The notes under the pieces were generated by a model. That model had not been told where the DNA came from. It ran no database searches and saw only the letters and a program-made list of their open reading frames with translations. 64,000 nucleotides of DNA from Glandiceps talaboti (lineage: Eukaryota; Hemichordata; Enteropneusta; Spengelidae), in NCBI RefSeq assembly GCF_964340395.1, contig NC_135567.1, forward strand, positions 12,030,484 through 12,094,483. The letters are read 5' to 3'. Shown in pieces: positions 39,311 through 51,731 of this stretch. Positions within the stretch are counted from its first letter, which is position 1; every line of letters begins with the position of its first letter. The translations under genes and the position numbers were made by a program.

Positions 39311-42300
39311 TGATGATAGATGGATGGATGGACGAGTACGTGAGTGGGTGAGCAGGCAGGCTGACAGACAGATGGATGAATGGACTGACAAACATATGGA
39401 CAATCAGGCATGCATGCAGAAAGAGAGACAATCAAACACACAGAGACATGAAAAAATCATATAACATACCTGTACAATGTCCTGTCATGGGATCACACTT
39501 CATATTATTTGGGCATTCACACTTATGTTTACAGTTGTTTCCATAGTAACCATTGGAACACGTTTCATTGCAATATCTACCAGTCCAACCTGGATGGCAT
39601 ATGACACCAACAAATCTATCACAAACACCGTTATCTTGAAAAAGACATTGGTTGATACATCCGGGGCCATAAAATCCATCAGGACATTGTATTGAGCAAT
39701 CAGTTCCTGTCCAGCCTGGAGTACAGTCACATGTCCCATGTATCGCATCGCATGTTGCATTATTTTGGCAAGAACACTGATTCTTACACTCGTTTCCATA
39801 GTAACCGGGATCACAGGCTATTGTGCAATTGTTTCCTTGCCAACCAGGCGCACACTTGCAATTTCCATCAAAACGGTCGCAAATGGCCTCATTGTAACAA
39901 GAACATGTTTCAGTGCAATTCGGGCCATAATGGTCACTGTCACATGGTATGTCACATTGTGTACCCATCCACCCATCCATACAAATACAGCTACCATCTA
40001 TAATGTTACAGGTACTATTCATACGACAGTCACATGTCACTTGACATTGATAGCCAAACTTTCCTGGTTGACAATCTGTGAACAAAACATTGAAACAAAT
40101 GATCAGATATTTAATGAAATTTTGAAGAATCGCAATTCCATTGGTAGGTATTCCCATATGCTACCTACATTTTGACAGTAAAAATCTTGAAATAATTGGT
40201 TATGGTTTGGTTACTTCACAGACACATTGGGCGCAAATTGTACAATTATTGTATGTGGATTTATGGCTGCGTATTGTCACAGTTACAGAAACACAATGAC
40301 AGACTGCCAGGCTGGCAGGCAGGCAGACAGACAGACAGACAGACAGACAGTCAGTCAGTCAGTCAGTCAGTCAGACAGACATAACTTAGGTAACCATTAT
40401 CATTAGGACAATAAATATATGTTTGTGTAGATGGAAACTAGGAAACACTCGTTTGTAGCATTCATATTACAACGAGTAACACTGAAGTAAAGCACATTCT
40501 CTATGTGCTACACGCGTTTATAGCATTCATATCAAGTGTAAAAGTATACTTTCAATTGGTTTATTTACAAGCTTAGCATGTGGCCTTTCTCATGTGGTCA
40601 ATTAGCAAAGTATACAGTATACTTGTACACTTGATATGGATGCTATAAACGATTATGGTACATATAGAAAACACTTTACTTTGGTGTTATGGGTTGTACT
40701 TGATATGGATGCTATTAACGGTTATGGTACACATAGAAAACGCTTCACTTTGGCGTTATAGGTTATATTTTGGGTTTTGTTGTATCAACCAAACATCCAG
40801 GTACTCACCATGGCAACCACCAGTTTCTCTATCACAGTATTTACCAGCTGGACAACTACACTTATAGAAGCATCCTTTGCCATAATATCCGTCTGGACAT
40901 GGGTGATTGCAGTTCTTACCAATCCATCCCAGAGAACACTCACATCCACTGAATCGATCACACGTTGCATCATTTTCACAAAGACACATCTCTGTGCAAT
41001 TTCTTCCGTAAAAGCCATCTGGGCAGGGGTGTGCGCAGTCAGGCCCCGTCCACCCATCAGAACAAGAACATAACCCAGTCACAATATCACATGTTGCATT
41101 GTTTTTACAAGTGCATTTTTCTTTACACTGGTTGCCATAGTAACCAACTGAGCAAGGCTCGTTACAGAATTCCCCTTGTAGTCCTGGTGGACAAATGCAC
41201 TGTCCGCTAATTGGATTACATGTATTATTTTGGCAATTGCAAAGTTGTTTGCAGTTGTTGCCATAGTAACCAGGCTCGCATGGCAAGGTACAGTTCTTTC
41301 CATGCCAGCCAGGATCGCACAGACAGGTGCCGTCAGTGGGATCACACGTGGAATTGTTTTGGCAGTCACATTTTTCAAGGCAACGGTTGCCATAGTAACC
41401 AGGTAAGCATGAAGACGCACACTCCACTCCATACCAGCCTGCCGTACAAGTACAAAGTCCGGTAAAACGGTCACAAGCAGCTCCATTTTGACATTTGCAT
41501 TGCTGTTTGCAGTTTGGTCCAAAGTGCTGGACGTCACATGACTCATTGCAATGTACACCACCGTAACCATGGTTACAAGTGCACGTACCGTCAACTGCAT
41601 CGCAGATCGCATTGGCTGGGCAATCACATTTTAGACTACATCCGGGACCGTGAAAACCTAATGGACAGTCTAAAAAATAAATTAACACAACATTTATTTG
41701 AGTTTATTTAGAGTGTTTTTGATCATTATCTAAATATAGAGCGTTACCATGGAGACAAATGATTGGAGAAATACAACATAACAATCCTACTATGGAGAAC
41801 TGCACGATTGGCCATCAAATTTTCTCTTCATACCTTTGTCAACTTATCTCGGTTGTCATAATATCGTATCAATGATGGAAACAGGAAGTTGTAAAGTTTA
41901 GTTACTTCCTTTGACTGTTAGTAGTGTGTAGAAACAAAAAGAAATAAGTAAAAGTCGATCAAAAGCCTATTTGCATTTTAAACACTAACAAATGTGAAGG
42001 GCTGGGTTATTTTAATTTGCTGGAATGCCTAACATTGGATGACAGGAGGGAATCCTCACACTATACGAAAAGTCATATTTGTCCATGTCTTTCCACCGGG
42101 GTAAATCTTTAGCAGAGGATGTGTAAATGTGGTGAGTATGAGACGAAGTGACACCTTTGACTTAATTTACCCCCGATGACCTCTCCCCTTGGGGGTTGTA
42201 GGCAGTCAAAAGTGTCACCTCGTCTCATATTACCTCTTGACAGAGATGGTAGTTAGGTGGGTCACAGGTAGGGTAAAGGTTGGGTAAAGGTGGGTAAATT

Positions 42301-43752
42301 GGACTTTTCGTATAGTGTCAAGTAAATGTGTTGATAACAAAATATGATAATTTGTTAAATACATTGACAGAAAACATTAATACAATATAGAGCAATGATA
42401 GCAAATACATTTCCAATCATGCCTCATTCAAGATGGCAGGTTTGCAAAAGTTCTGTCACCAATGCTAGTGATATCTAATGTTGGATATTGCGATTCAGGG
42501 AATGTTATATACTGATTTAGCTTGTCCATGCATCTTTACTCATACATGAAACATATATATTTCCAATATATTTAAACAGGTTTTTAGCCATTCTTTGAAG
42601 GGCTATGTTTCAAATGTAGGTCATCACTTTATTGTTATCTTATCAGTGGAGCTATAAGGATTACATAGGATCATTTTTATAAGTTCTGTCTTCTGGACGT
42701 TTTATTTAGCTCTGCACGGTTTTTCACACAATCAAAATATTAATCCTAATCTCAAGTAAGCCTCTACATTGAAATGCATATATCTTGCAAGTCTTACAAA
42801 CTTGGTGAGAAAGCTAGACTTACCTGTACAATGTCCATTAACAAAATCACACGACGTTGCATTCGGACAGCTACACATTTGTTTACATTCGTCACCATAG
42901 TAACCATTTGGACACGTCTCGTTGCAAGTTCCACCAATCCAACCAGGGTTGCATATACAGCCAGAAAAACGATCACACAGTCCATTAGCACTGCAATTGC
43001 ATGGTTCTTTGCAGTTCGGACCATAAAAGCCAAAATCACACGATTCGGTGCAATGTTCTCCAGTCCAGCCTACTTCACATGTGCAACGTCCATCGACATG
43101 ATCGCAGGTGGCGCCGTTGTCACATTCACATACATTTTCACAATTTTCTCCGTACAGGTGTGCAGGACAGGGGGTGCCACAATCTAAATCCATCCAACCA
43201 GGATTGCAGTTACAGTTACCATGGAAACGATCACAAGTGGCGTTGTTTTGACAAGTACATAATTGTGAGCAATTAGGCCCATAGTGTTGGAAGTCACATT
43301 GCATGTTGCAGTTGTCTCCTGTCCACCCATGTGTACAGGTACATGTTCCGTCACCTAAGTTACATACAGATCGTTTTGGACAACGACAACGTTTTGTACA
43401 CCCTGGACCATAACGACCAGACGGACAAGCTGTAAGAGCCATGAAAAGACAGAATCTGTTACAATACGCCTCACGCTCAAATTTCCCTGAAACATTTCAA
43501 TGGAATTCAAATCTCACCGTACTTTGGCATGTAAACGTTTACCCTTTTGAAATAGTAAAATATATTTAGAAATAGTAAAATATATTTAGGGAATCACAGT
43601 CACCTGAGATTGGTGTGGAGCTTAGTTGCAAAATTCAAGTAATTAGCAACGATTTTTCATTTTCGAGCCGCATACAGTGTTGTACGCAGTATTCATGGGG
43701 TCAATGTTTATAGATGTTCGATCGTCTCCTATGTGGACTGCCTGACTTTTGT

Positions 43753-43801
<49 letters not shown>

Positions 43802-44125
43802 ATATATCTAAAAAGAAGAAATAACCAGCAAACGAAATTCTATATCTCGCATAAGATAAGAAAGTATGAACAGAACAAAAATAAAACTACTCTGATAATT
43901 ATCATTCAATTCCTTGGTATAAAAGATATGTTTGGACCGTAAATATATAAAAACATAAACGTAACGTAAGGCTAGTGACCTAGTTTATGCAAATAAAGAT
44001 TGAAAACATTGTTTTGATTGATTGATTGACTGATTGATTGATTGATTGACCGACCGACCGACCGACCGACCAACTGTCTGTTTGTTTGTTTGTTTGTTTG
44101 TTTGTTTGTTTATTTGTTTGTTTTC

Positions 44126-44212
<87 letters not shown>

Positions 44213-44721
44213 TATTGATTGATAATGTAGTCATTAAAAATATAATTTGAAAATGTAAGATAGTGACCGTGTATGAACTGTGAGAAGTGTAGGTGTTTTA
44301 TGATACATACCAGTTGTACACGACACTCCAAAGTAACCAGGATCACATGTACATACTTTATGTTTGTGTGGACTTACTACACATCGACCATACAAACAGG
44401 CTGGCTTGCATACAGCTGGAATGAAAACAGCATTTTTCAAAGTTTCAAAGTTATCATCATCGTCGTCATTCTCATTTTCGTCGTCAAGGTCATGATCAGT
44501 ATGATTGATAATCATCATCATCATCAGCGTCATCATCACCATCATCATAATCATCACCACCACCACCACCACCACCACCACCATCATCATCACCATCATC
44601 ATTATCGAGATCACCATCACCACCACTACCATCATCATCATCATCATCATCATTACTACCACAACCACCACCATCATCATCATTACTACCACCACCACCA
44701 CCACCACTATCACCACCATAG

Positions 44722-44753
<32 letters not shown>

Positions 44754-47319
44754 GTCGTCGTCATTACTACCACAACCACCAGCATCATCATTATTACTAC
44801 CACAACCACCAGCATCATCATTATTACTACCACCACCACCACCACCTCCACCACCACCATCATCACCACCATCACCACTATCATCATCATTATCATCATC
44901 ATCATCATCATCATCATCACCACCACCACCACCACCACCACCACCACCACCACCACCACCACCACCACAAGAGCGGTGATGAATACGACATCCACTTTTT
45001 AGCCATCAAGCCACGTTCACAACTTACATTAAAGCTTCTAACACTTTATCACCTTTATCATGGCCTGATACATTAGGTATGGTGTATTAAGATTTAGAAA
45101 TGAACAGTAGAATTCAAAATTGACAAATCGTACCTTCTAAACATTCTTTATCTCCCTCTATCTGTTTCCATCCATCACAGCATTCAGCACTCAACACTAT
45201 TCTTCTCTCTGTTCTGTACACGATGTTCGATACAATTCTTGATAAAAGAAGAACAACACAATGAAAACTTAAAAAAAAATAATTATCAAACCTTACAAAA
45301 GTTTATCCATTTTTACTCCGAGTGGCAAATCCTGTAACAGAGGCCCCATTGTCAATTAAAATCAGAGTACGAATTAAAAGTAACTATTTTATATTATTTT
45401 ACGACTCATATTTCGAGCACCGCAGACGTAGATACTGTTTATCATAACGAATAATCCTTATTTTCTGTTCAGCGACAATAACTTGGCTTGTGTATGGTAC
45501 AAAATCGAATGCTGGTAGTTCTTTCAAGGAAATAAAATTTTGGGGGAATAATTACACTTACCTGTATTTCGTGCAGTTGTACGAGCCGTAGTCATAGTAA
45601 CATATGTCATTATACTCCTCCCACATAGGAATAGAAAACTTAGCGGTGTAGTCCACATGTCTATATATGGAAAGTAAAGACGCATTTATGAAAATACATG
45701 TATTTTTTAAATATGTTTATTGTCAACAACTCTGGGTTATCAATGTCAGGAAAGAAGGATGTTATGTCTATGTTTGCCTTCTGTCTGCCTGTCTGCCTGT
45801 CTGTCTGCTTGTCTGTCTGTCTGCCTGTCTACTCATATTCCCATTGCAATATCAATTCTCATTTAATAACAGATGCAACCTCCATAAATCAATCAATCAA
45901 TCAATCCACACATCACCTCGCACATGGGTTGCCTTTTCATCTGTCCAGTCAGTCAGTCGGTCGGTCGGTCAGCCAGCCAGCCAACCAACCAATAATAATA
46001 ATAATGTTCGGTTCTTATATAGCGCTTTCCCACACCGTGCTCAAAGCGCTTTACAACTATTACCCCTGGCTCGGATCAGAACGGCACAACGGCCCTTTAG
46101 TCTTCCTCAACTCCCCGGGGAGCATACAATCCATTGCAGCCATTTAAGCGCATAGGATTAAAGCCTTCACATTGCAACCTACATCCTACCAGGTCCCCAA
46201 TTATACAGCTGGGTTGACTGAAGCACAGTCATGCCCAAGGACTTTAGCCACTCAGAAACAAACAGCAGGCAGCAACAGGGCTCGAACCTGCAACCTGTAG
46301 ATTCCAAGCCAGTCACGCTAACCATTCACCCATCATGACTCCACTAACCAACCATCCACCCATCCATTCATCCATCCATCCATTCATACACCCACCCACC
46401 CACCCATCCAACCATCCACCCAGCACACAGATTGACTTTTTCATCTGAAAATTCACTTTCTAGCCATGGGGTCATTGACATGGGCAAACGCCCATGCATG
46501 CATGCAAAACACCTTCACAGCATCAGAATAAAGGTTGATTGTGACTGGATATCGCAAACATTGGGTTATACATAGGTAAATGTTGTAAACTTGGGCCAAT
46601 GAACATTTGGGGAGTACCCCCCCCCCCCTTTCCCGGGGAGAAGGCTTTATCCTATCCCTACGTATATACCTAAACCGCTATACAACTTTCAGTCTCATTT
46701 GACAACAAATGCGTATCTAATTACTTTCAGTACACTATTTGCCTAGCCCAGGAAATGCGATAAGAACGTAGTACAGATTGCTAAGTTTCTGTATAGAGAA
46801 CGGAAGGACTGTTGATGAGCAACGGAAAACATAAAGAATATTAATTTTCCAGCGACATGCGCAAAGTGGTTATAAGTGATATAACAGGGCGCCATGAGTG
46901 TAAGTGTGGCGTACTTGGGGCATTCGCACTCGTGCTTGTCGAATTTCCTGCTGGACTTTCACAAGCGGGGCGAAAAGAAGTCCAACCGCAGTGAAAACTA
47001 CAGGCTCTCACGGGGCATGTAGCTCTGTTACTATAATACAAAGTTATCCGAAACTGTAAACTTCATGAGTGCGATCACGTGATTTCGTGTGTAAGGAACG
47101 AACGCACTTGTATATCATTTGTATGTATGTATGTATGTATGTATGTATGTATGTATGTATGTATGTATGTGTGTGTGTGTGTGTATGTGTGTGTGTATGC
47201 ATGCATGCATGCATGCATGGATGGATGGATGGATGGATGGATGTATGTATGTATGTATGTATGTATGTATGTATGTATGTATGTATGTATGGATGGATGG
47301 ATGGATGGATGAATGAATG

Positions 47320-47353
<34 letters not shown>

Positions 47354-49160
47354 TGTATGGATGGATGGATGGATGGATGGATGGATGGATGAATGTATGT
47401 ATGTATGTATGTATGTATGTATGTATGTATGTATGTATGTACGTACGTATGTATGTATGTGTATATGTATATGTATATATACACACAGCACTAGTATGTG
47501 GCTGCGCAACAAGAACTTGTCACGCTTTTAACCAATTTTATAGTATCTCTTGAGTGGTTATTCACATTCGTAATGTGAAAAGTCTCAAATCTGCGACAGG
47601 GGATTAACATGTGTGTATATATAATAGACTCTTGATACATGTTGGGGTGCTCATATTTGTATTAACTCTTGAATGACATTTCTGGTCTTTATAGCAAAAG
47701 AAAACTTTTACTTGGCTGTTACAACCCTTCCATAGTCTGCAAACTGGGGTCTTATGTATGCCTTGATTGGGAAACAATGTGGCTTTCGTATGACGTAGTG
47801 CCTAAAATGTATGTTCCGCTCTTGACAAACCCATGCCTTTACTTAGAAAAAGAAGTAACCTTCGATTACATGGCGTAATATGTTGCTATTTCTCATGAGT
47901 TTTGTTTACCTTTAACGGAAATTACGTAAGCTTCTTCATAATGTGACGTAATCACTGGCACACTAGTACTAGTTAACAATGTTTAGCTGCTATCACATTA
48001 CAACCTGTTTCCTCTTAGACAATAACATGTCCCAGATACGTCAATTTTACATGACGTCATAACCTTGTTTTGGTGAAATTCAATTCCATTTTAAGGCATG
48101 AGGTAGAAAGGTCAAGCTGTTGAACGATTTTTGACTTGCTTTACCAAAAATGAACAAGAAATGAAAGATAAACGCAATTTTTGGTATTTGAAAATAATTG
48201 ACGTAATCATGGTCGACTAATCGTCGTGAACTACTGTCCCTTTTACGGCAACACTAGATGATATACACTTTGTATATTTGTGTTGGTGGTGGATAATGGG
48301 ATTGATCTAAAGGCCGAAATTACTTATTGATATTTTACTAATTCAGAAGGTCCGAAAAACAACTTCAAATATGCTGCGATCAAAACTTAGAAATTTCGCT
48401 TAAGACATGTTTTCTCTTATTTCGCTGGAAAACTAAAATTCCAAAAATAAATGCCTTCTTTACATGATCACAGTGTACCTGAGTCTGATAATTGGTGTGA
48501 AAGTAAGTTTTTGAGAGATAGTTGAAGACTGCGAAATCGATGTTTTGTTCTAATGTGCAACGAAAATCAAGCTCAATCATACAGAAAAGTAACATCGTCA
48601 GAACAATTTTGGCAATTTGTAACCTCAAAAACCGTAATTATATATGTTATATGTACACCTGGACATAAATATTTCTGAGTATTACATGTAGTTTATAACG
48701 GCGTAAATATCTAATGTTTACAGTATGCATGAACACAATTTAAATTATATAAATATTGTTGCAGTACAGTGGCATCAAAATTGTATTATGTACATATTTT
48801 GGAAATAATTGTGTACACAGATAAGCATTTCTAAACATAGATAAGCAGTGCTGATCACGAGCTAAATGTGGAGTAAATGCATGCTGATTTGCCAAGACAT
48901 GAGAAACTGCATGAGTTATTGGCAGGCAGACAACATCCATTTTAACATATTCGTTATGAGTTTGACAATTGTTTCCGTTCATGCTTGTGGCGCACAACTA
49001 CAATTATTTGATCATGGTGTAAAAATATTCCAACTTACTTTTCCTTTTGGCAGACATTCAAACCGGTTGGGTTCAGGTCTTGTGCATCCACTGGTGAATA
49101 GAACAGACACAGAAGCAAAATGGTACAGCAGAGAATATTTATCGAAGACGTCGTCGCCAT
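34176..49160 (-). CDS. MEGF10: MEGF10/Draper-type receptor: EMI domain, many EGF repeats, one membrane span (13 exons)
   Basis: Exons on the minus strand: 49160-49039, 45660-45562, 45237-45134, 44415-44311, 43429-42824, 41669-40809, 40075-39470, 38917-38312, 37815-37053, 35966-35863, 35288-35096, 34917-34835, 34276-34176. All junctions are GT/AG, phases agree throughout, and the exons add up to 4,353 nt (1,450 residues plus stop). In order: signal peptide (about 1-26), EMI domain (about 36-108, [14 protein letters not shown] and CCDGWKQ), more than 25 EGF-like repeats (about 110-1,320) with CxxGxYGxxC-type spacing, a membrane span (about 1,351-1,376) and a lysine-rich start to a tail of about 70 residues. 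This architecture is that of MEGF10/11, Draper and CED-1, receptors for engulfment of dying cells. The tail is much shorter than in MEGF10 and I see no NPxY, so signalling may differ. Orthology is not proven. Confidence 0.88.
34400..34710. repeat. CTGA, GATC/GATT and ATAC arrays in the last MEGF10-like intron
   Basis: CTGA-type (34,402-34,430), GACC/GATC/GATT (34,432-34,568) and ATAC (34,622-34,702) with ATGC variants. Confidence 0.96.
34835..35288 (-). CDS. MEGF10: MEGF10-like exons 11-12: membrane span and start of tail
   Basis: Exon 11 (35288-35096) has a short Ser/Asn-rich stalk, the hydrophobic span [16 protein letters not shown] and on, then [11 protein letters not shown] as stop-transfer signal. 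Exon 12 (34917-34835) gives [20 protein letters not shown]. The last exon (34276-34176) ends in KMEYLM. The tail has Tyr residues (FQYD, SYIG, EYLM) but no NPxY. Confidence 0.83.
35440..35580. repeat. (CAACA)n pentanucleotide array
   Basis: About 130 bp of CAACA with CAGCA and CAACG variants in intron 10 of the MEGF10-like gene. The Cys-Val-Val-Leu frames it opens, including the read-through from exon 11, are artefacts. Confidence 0.95.
36231..36490. mobile_element. Foldback (MITE-like) element in MEGF10-like intron 9
   Basis: A perfect 20-bp inverted repeat (36287-36306 and 36418-36437) sits inside longer imperfect arms (GCTTTCATTCACTTTCACTT near 36,242 against AAGTGAATGAAAAC near 36,466). 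Ends are AAAATGC and GCATTTT. Non-coding. Confidence 0.7.
36557..36807. mobile_element. Second foldback (MITE-like) element in MEGF10-like intron 9
   Basis: Perfect 16-bp terminal inverted repeats (36557-36572 and 36792-36807, AATAGGGAACTTGCAA) surround about 220 bp of non-coding AT-rich sequence with an internal TACTAATTGATTAGTA palindrome. It is unrelated to the element 70 bp away. Confidence 0.7.
37053..37815 (-). CDS. MEGF10: MEGF10-like exon 9: last large EGF exon
   Basis: 763 nt, phase 1 in and phase 2 out, beginning [11 protein letters not shown] and ending [11 protein letters not shown]. Exon 10 (35966-35863) completes the ectodomain with [14 protein letters not shown] and a Cys-dense CQCCKSCRC unit. 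Confidence 0.85.
38035..38292. repeat. (GACA)n-(GACG)n-(GACA)n array
   Basis: About 255 bp, with a pure GACG core (38,117-38,202) inside GACA, in the intron after exon 8. Confidence 0.97.
38312..38917 (-). CDS. MEGF10: MEGF10-like exon 8: EGF-like repeats, tandem duplicate of exon 7
   Basis: 606 nt beginning [15 protein letters not shown]. Its donor is only about 20 bp from a GACA/GACG array in the following intron. Both this exon and exon 7 include an odd unit ([12 protein letters not shown]) with a Leu-Phe in place of the usual spacing before the next Cys. Confidence 0.88.
39205..39395. repeat. (GACA)n array and degenerate flank
   Basis: GACA at 39,243-39,311, in the intron after exon 7, at the position equivalent to the larger array after exon 8. 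Confidence 0.93.
39470..40075 (-). CDS. MEGF10: MEGF10-like exon 7: EGF-like repeats, tandem duplicate of exon 8
   Basis: 606 nt beginning [15 protein letters not shown]. About 90% identical in protein to exon 8, with start and end each offset by exactly 1,158 bp. The last part ([13 protein letters not shown] onward) is identical in the two. Confidence 0.88.
40310..40382. repeat. GGCA, GACA and GTCA short array
   Basis: About 70 bp of related tetranucleotides in the intron after exon 6. Confidence 0.92.
40809..41669 (-). CDS. MEGF10: MEGF10-like exon 6: EGF-like repeats
   Basis: 861 nt, phase 1 at both ends, six to seven EGF-like units beginning [11 protein letters not shown]. Two units longer than the 606-nt exons. 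Confidence 0.85.
42058..42318. mobile_element. Foldback (MITE-like) element in MEGF10-like intron 5
   Basis: Perfect 17-bp terminal inverted repeats (42058-42074 and 42302-42318, ACACTATACGAAAAGTC) and an inner inverted pair (GAGACGAAGTGACACCTTTG near 42,140 against GTGTCACCTCGTCTC near 42,210). Non-coding. Confidence 0.72.
42824..43429 (-). CDS. MEGF10: MEGF10-like exon 5: EGF-like repeats
   Basis: 606 nt, phase 1 at both ends, about five EGF-like units beginning [11 protein letters not shown] and ending in [10 protein letters not shown]. It has the same length as exons 7 and 8, suggesting that all three come from one ancestral exon. Confidence 0.85.
43755..44225. repeat. AAAT and GATT/GTTT arrays in MEGF10-like intron 4
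   Basis: AAAT (43,757-43,803), GATT with ACCG variants (44,013-44,070), GTTT (44,078-44,127) and GATT (44,128-44,222). Confidence 0.96.
44505..44972. repeat. (CAT)n/(CAC)n trinucleotide tract in MEGF10-like intron 3
   Basis: About 465 bp of interleaved CAT, CAC, CTA and CAA triplets. It produces long His-rich, Ile/Thr-rich and Val/Met-rich frames on the two strands, none of them genes. Confidence 0.96.
45134..45660 (-). CDS. MEGF10: MEGF10-like exons 2-3: EMI domain
   Basis: Exon 2 (45660-45562, acceptor TATATAG, donor GTAAGT) and exon 3 (45237-45134, acceptor TTATCAAG, donor GTACGA) encode the EMI core, ending [16 protein letters not shown]. Exon 4 (44415-44311) follows with the first EGF-like unit ([10 protein letters not shown] to CTCDPGYFG). 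Confidence 0.82.
45991..46344 (-). mobile_element. tRNA-derived SINE, full-length copy B
   Basis: The reverse complement of the element at 1810-2179 along its whole length, with the B box (GGGCTCGAACC on the plus strand, about 46,280) and the AAT tail at 45,991. It is flanked by AACCAACC-like sequence on both sides, within a CCAA-rich stretch. Confidence 0.88.
47119..47482. repeat. ATGT and GGAT arrays
   Basis: Alternating ATGT and GGAT blocks with GTGT and ATGC patches over 360 bp. All frames (Met-Tyr-Val-Cys, Trp-Met-Asp-Gly, Ile-His-Thr-Tyr) are artefacts. Confidence 0.97.
49039..49160 (-). CDS. MEGF10: MEGF10-like exon 1: signal peptide
   Basis: The ATG is at 49160-49158. The leader is [20 protein letters not shown] followed by a likely cleavage after VDA, then the first EMI cysteine (NVCQ). 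The donor is GTAAGT at 49038. Phase 2 at its end fits the first base of the next exon. Confidence 0.85.
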
Positions 49161-49609
49161 TTCGATGCTGTTGTTGTCTGCTCAGCCGATAAAACTTTAT
49201 CTGGGCGCGTTGCTCGTTTCTCAGCTGCAGACGATATTTCAGGACGCCGTGGTGAAATATGGTTTGAAAAGCGCGGAAAAAATAGCGCGGGTAATTATAA
49301 CAGATAGTTCATGACCCAACAGGTTCGTAATTCTGTCTTCACGGAGTGTGGTCTCTGTTCAAAGTCACTGTCAAAATACAAAGGGGTCGAATTCAACTTA
49401 TGAATTATGACTCCCTGGAGTGAGCTAAATATTGTTATTTCAATTCACCGGAAACATATGATGATTTGCAAGATGTAGATAACGTTCAGACGGCAGGAGA
49501 CTTCCGGTTGAGGAACGATAAACAATGTCAACGGAGGGAAATAAAACATGTAATTGAGAAGGTTGCTCTGAGCACTGTACACAAGATACATCACAAAGCG
49601 AATAATATA

Positions 49610-49683
49610 GCAAATGTGACCCTTTTAGGAGGTAAATTTATAAAATAAGTATATTTACCTCACAAAAAGGGTCAGATTTGCTA
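49610..49683. repeat. Short near-perfect inverted repeat
   Basis: GCAAATGTGACCCTTTTAGG with its continuation to about 49,640 is matched by the inverted copy ending AGGGTCAGATTTGC at 49,683. The arms are about 30 bp around a very short loop. Confidence 0.7.
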
Positions 49684-50685
49684 TCTGTTATCAATCATTG
49701 AACTCTACTGGCGGGAATGATCACTGTCGTCTGCGCTAAGCATTTCCAAAACAAAATATGAACATTTGTATTACATGTCAATTTTTTTTACTCAATTGAA
49801 ATTTATTCTACGCTAAATTCAAATAAATGGATATTATTTGTCGGCTAATCTCAAAATGTTGTTATGCCATTGATCACCTGCACATAAAATCACACCCCTC
49901 CCTCACCCGAGAATGTATTGTTATGTACCACATATGCTTCTTACTAAATTTCTGCAAAATATCGGTTCTTTTCGAATTCATTTGGACTGAAATTAGATAA
50001 ATAGATACTGTTTATCGATTGATCCCAAAATTTAGGTTTAACAGTTGACATTTATGACAGTACACCCTGCCCATCCAGACAAGGAAGTCCATGACCCCCT
50101 GTGACCCCCCCCCCCTCCCTTCCCCGCTTGTCGTACAGTGCCAAATTTGCCTGGTACTGAACGACCGTTTATACAAAATGACATCCGTCTTAATAAACCA
50201 GGTTGTATTCTACATACATGATAGTTTAGATAGATCAATACGTTAGAGGAAGTTAAAATGAAAATGTACTTGGATATTTATTGAGGGACAAAACAAGCTC
50301 CCTAACGACATGAATATTTATGTCTGTTGCTAACCCGTTCAAAAAGGTAACGGTAAGACCGAGGTTAATGGTTGGCCGGCAACGTATAATTTTTTAGTAA
50401 TCTCGTTTATTCGTTTGTGTGTTTTCTCTTTTGTTTGTTTGTCATTGTTAAAAAAAACTTCAGCAATGATTTACTAGTATCATGTGATTACGCCTACGCA
50501 CAACACGTGATATTTGATACTACATTAAAATACACAGTGTATGATGGTGTGATGTAGGCGAACCCGATTACGTAAATTACGCTAAATAGCAATCGTGCTG
50601 TAGAGTGGATGTTAATGACGAGTACTAGAACTCATTTCTCGCCTTTCAAAGGTTGATACCCAAAGAACGGAAGCGTATTTCCCTT

Positions 50686-51067
<382 letters not shown>

Positions 51068-51731
51068 GATTTAGTCTAGCCACACATATACTGTTATTTG
51101 TTATTAAAATTCCTATACAATCGAAAAAATGGCGGAGTTTTGTAAATTCCAGGGTAGTTTTTATATATACTAGGTCTATTATAATTGGTGTAGAATGAAA
51201 GATTGGACGAGGTGATTACCGATTGCAAAGTACTGATATGTGTAGATGATTGAGCTCATGTTCTGCGATATTTCATGTCTATTTATAGTGACATACATGC
51301 GTTGCTATTATTTGAAAACAATTACATGTATTCATACTGGTATCTTAGAGATAGCACCGTCATTTAAAGTTCACAATTTTACGTGCTCGGGAACACTATT
51401 TATCATTGCCATGGTAACATCGATCAATATTTAGTAAAGTTCGTGAAAAGATTAAAGGGTTCGCTTTTATTTGGCCATGGTTCCTCTTTCTTTGGTCATC
51501 GTAGGTCATGGTACCAGTTCGGTACGGTCCTTATCAGTTTGTTTTGACCGCCGATAAAACAATCTAACGTCCCGAATCGGTGGAGCAGCATCGTTATATT
51601 TATAGTGCGGGGTTTGGCATATTTCTTTTTACTACCCGAGGCGAAATTTTGAAAAGAGCGTGTACAATTGTCGACCATCGTTGTGGAATGTATTGATAGT
51701 AGCCGATAATTTGTACGTGATAATCAGCATT

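Larger units (their letters stand above)
45663..49038 (-). other. First intron of the MEGF10-like gene
   Basis: 3.4 kb. It holds SINE copy B, short CTGT and CCAT runs, a poly-C run (46,617-46,629) and a large ATGT/GGAT array (47,120-47,480). The remainder (47,550-48,860) is AT-rich with no gene that I can support. Confidence 0.6.

Noticed and set aside
37225-41711. Plus-strand ORFs opposite the EGF exons
   Set aside because: They are frames on the antisense strand of the EGF exons, and their boundaries do not respect any splice sites.
44273-45076. Long His-rich and Thr/Ile-rich ORFs
   Set aside because: They are the CAT/CAC trinucleotide tract read in different frames, in an intron of the MEGF10-like gene.
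46841-47041. 66-codon minus-strand ORF in the first MEGF10-like intron
   Set aside because: No recognisable domain, no splice sites that fit the phase of exons 1 and 2, which already join in frame.
48866-49314. Plus-strand ORFs overlapping MEGF10-like exon 1
   Set aside because: They lie antisense to the signal-peptide exon and show no family features.
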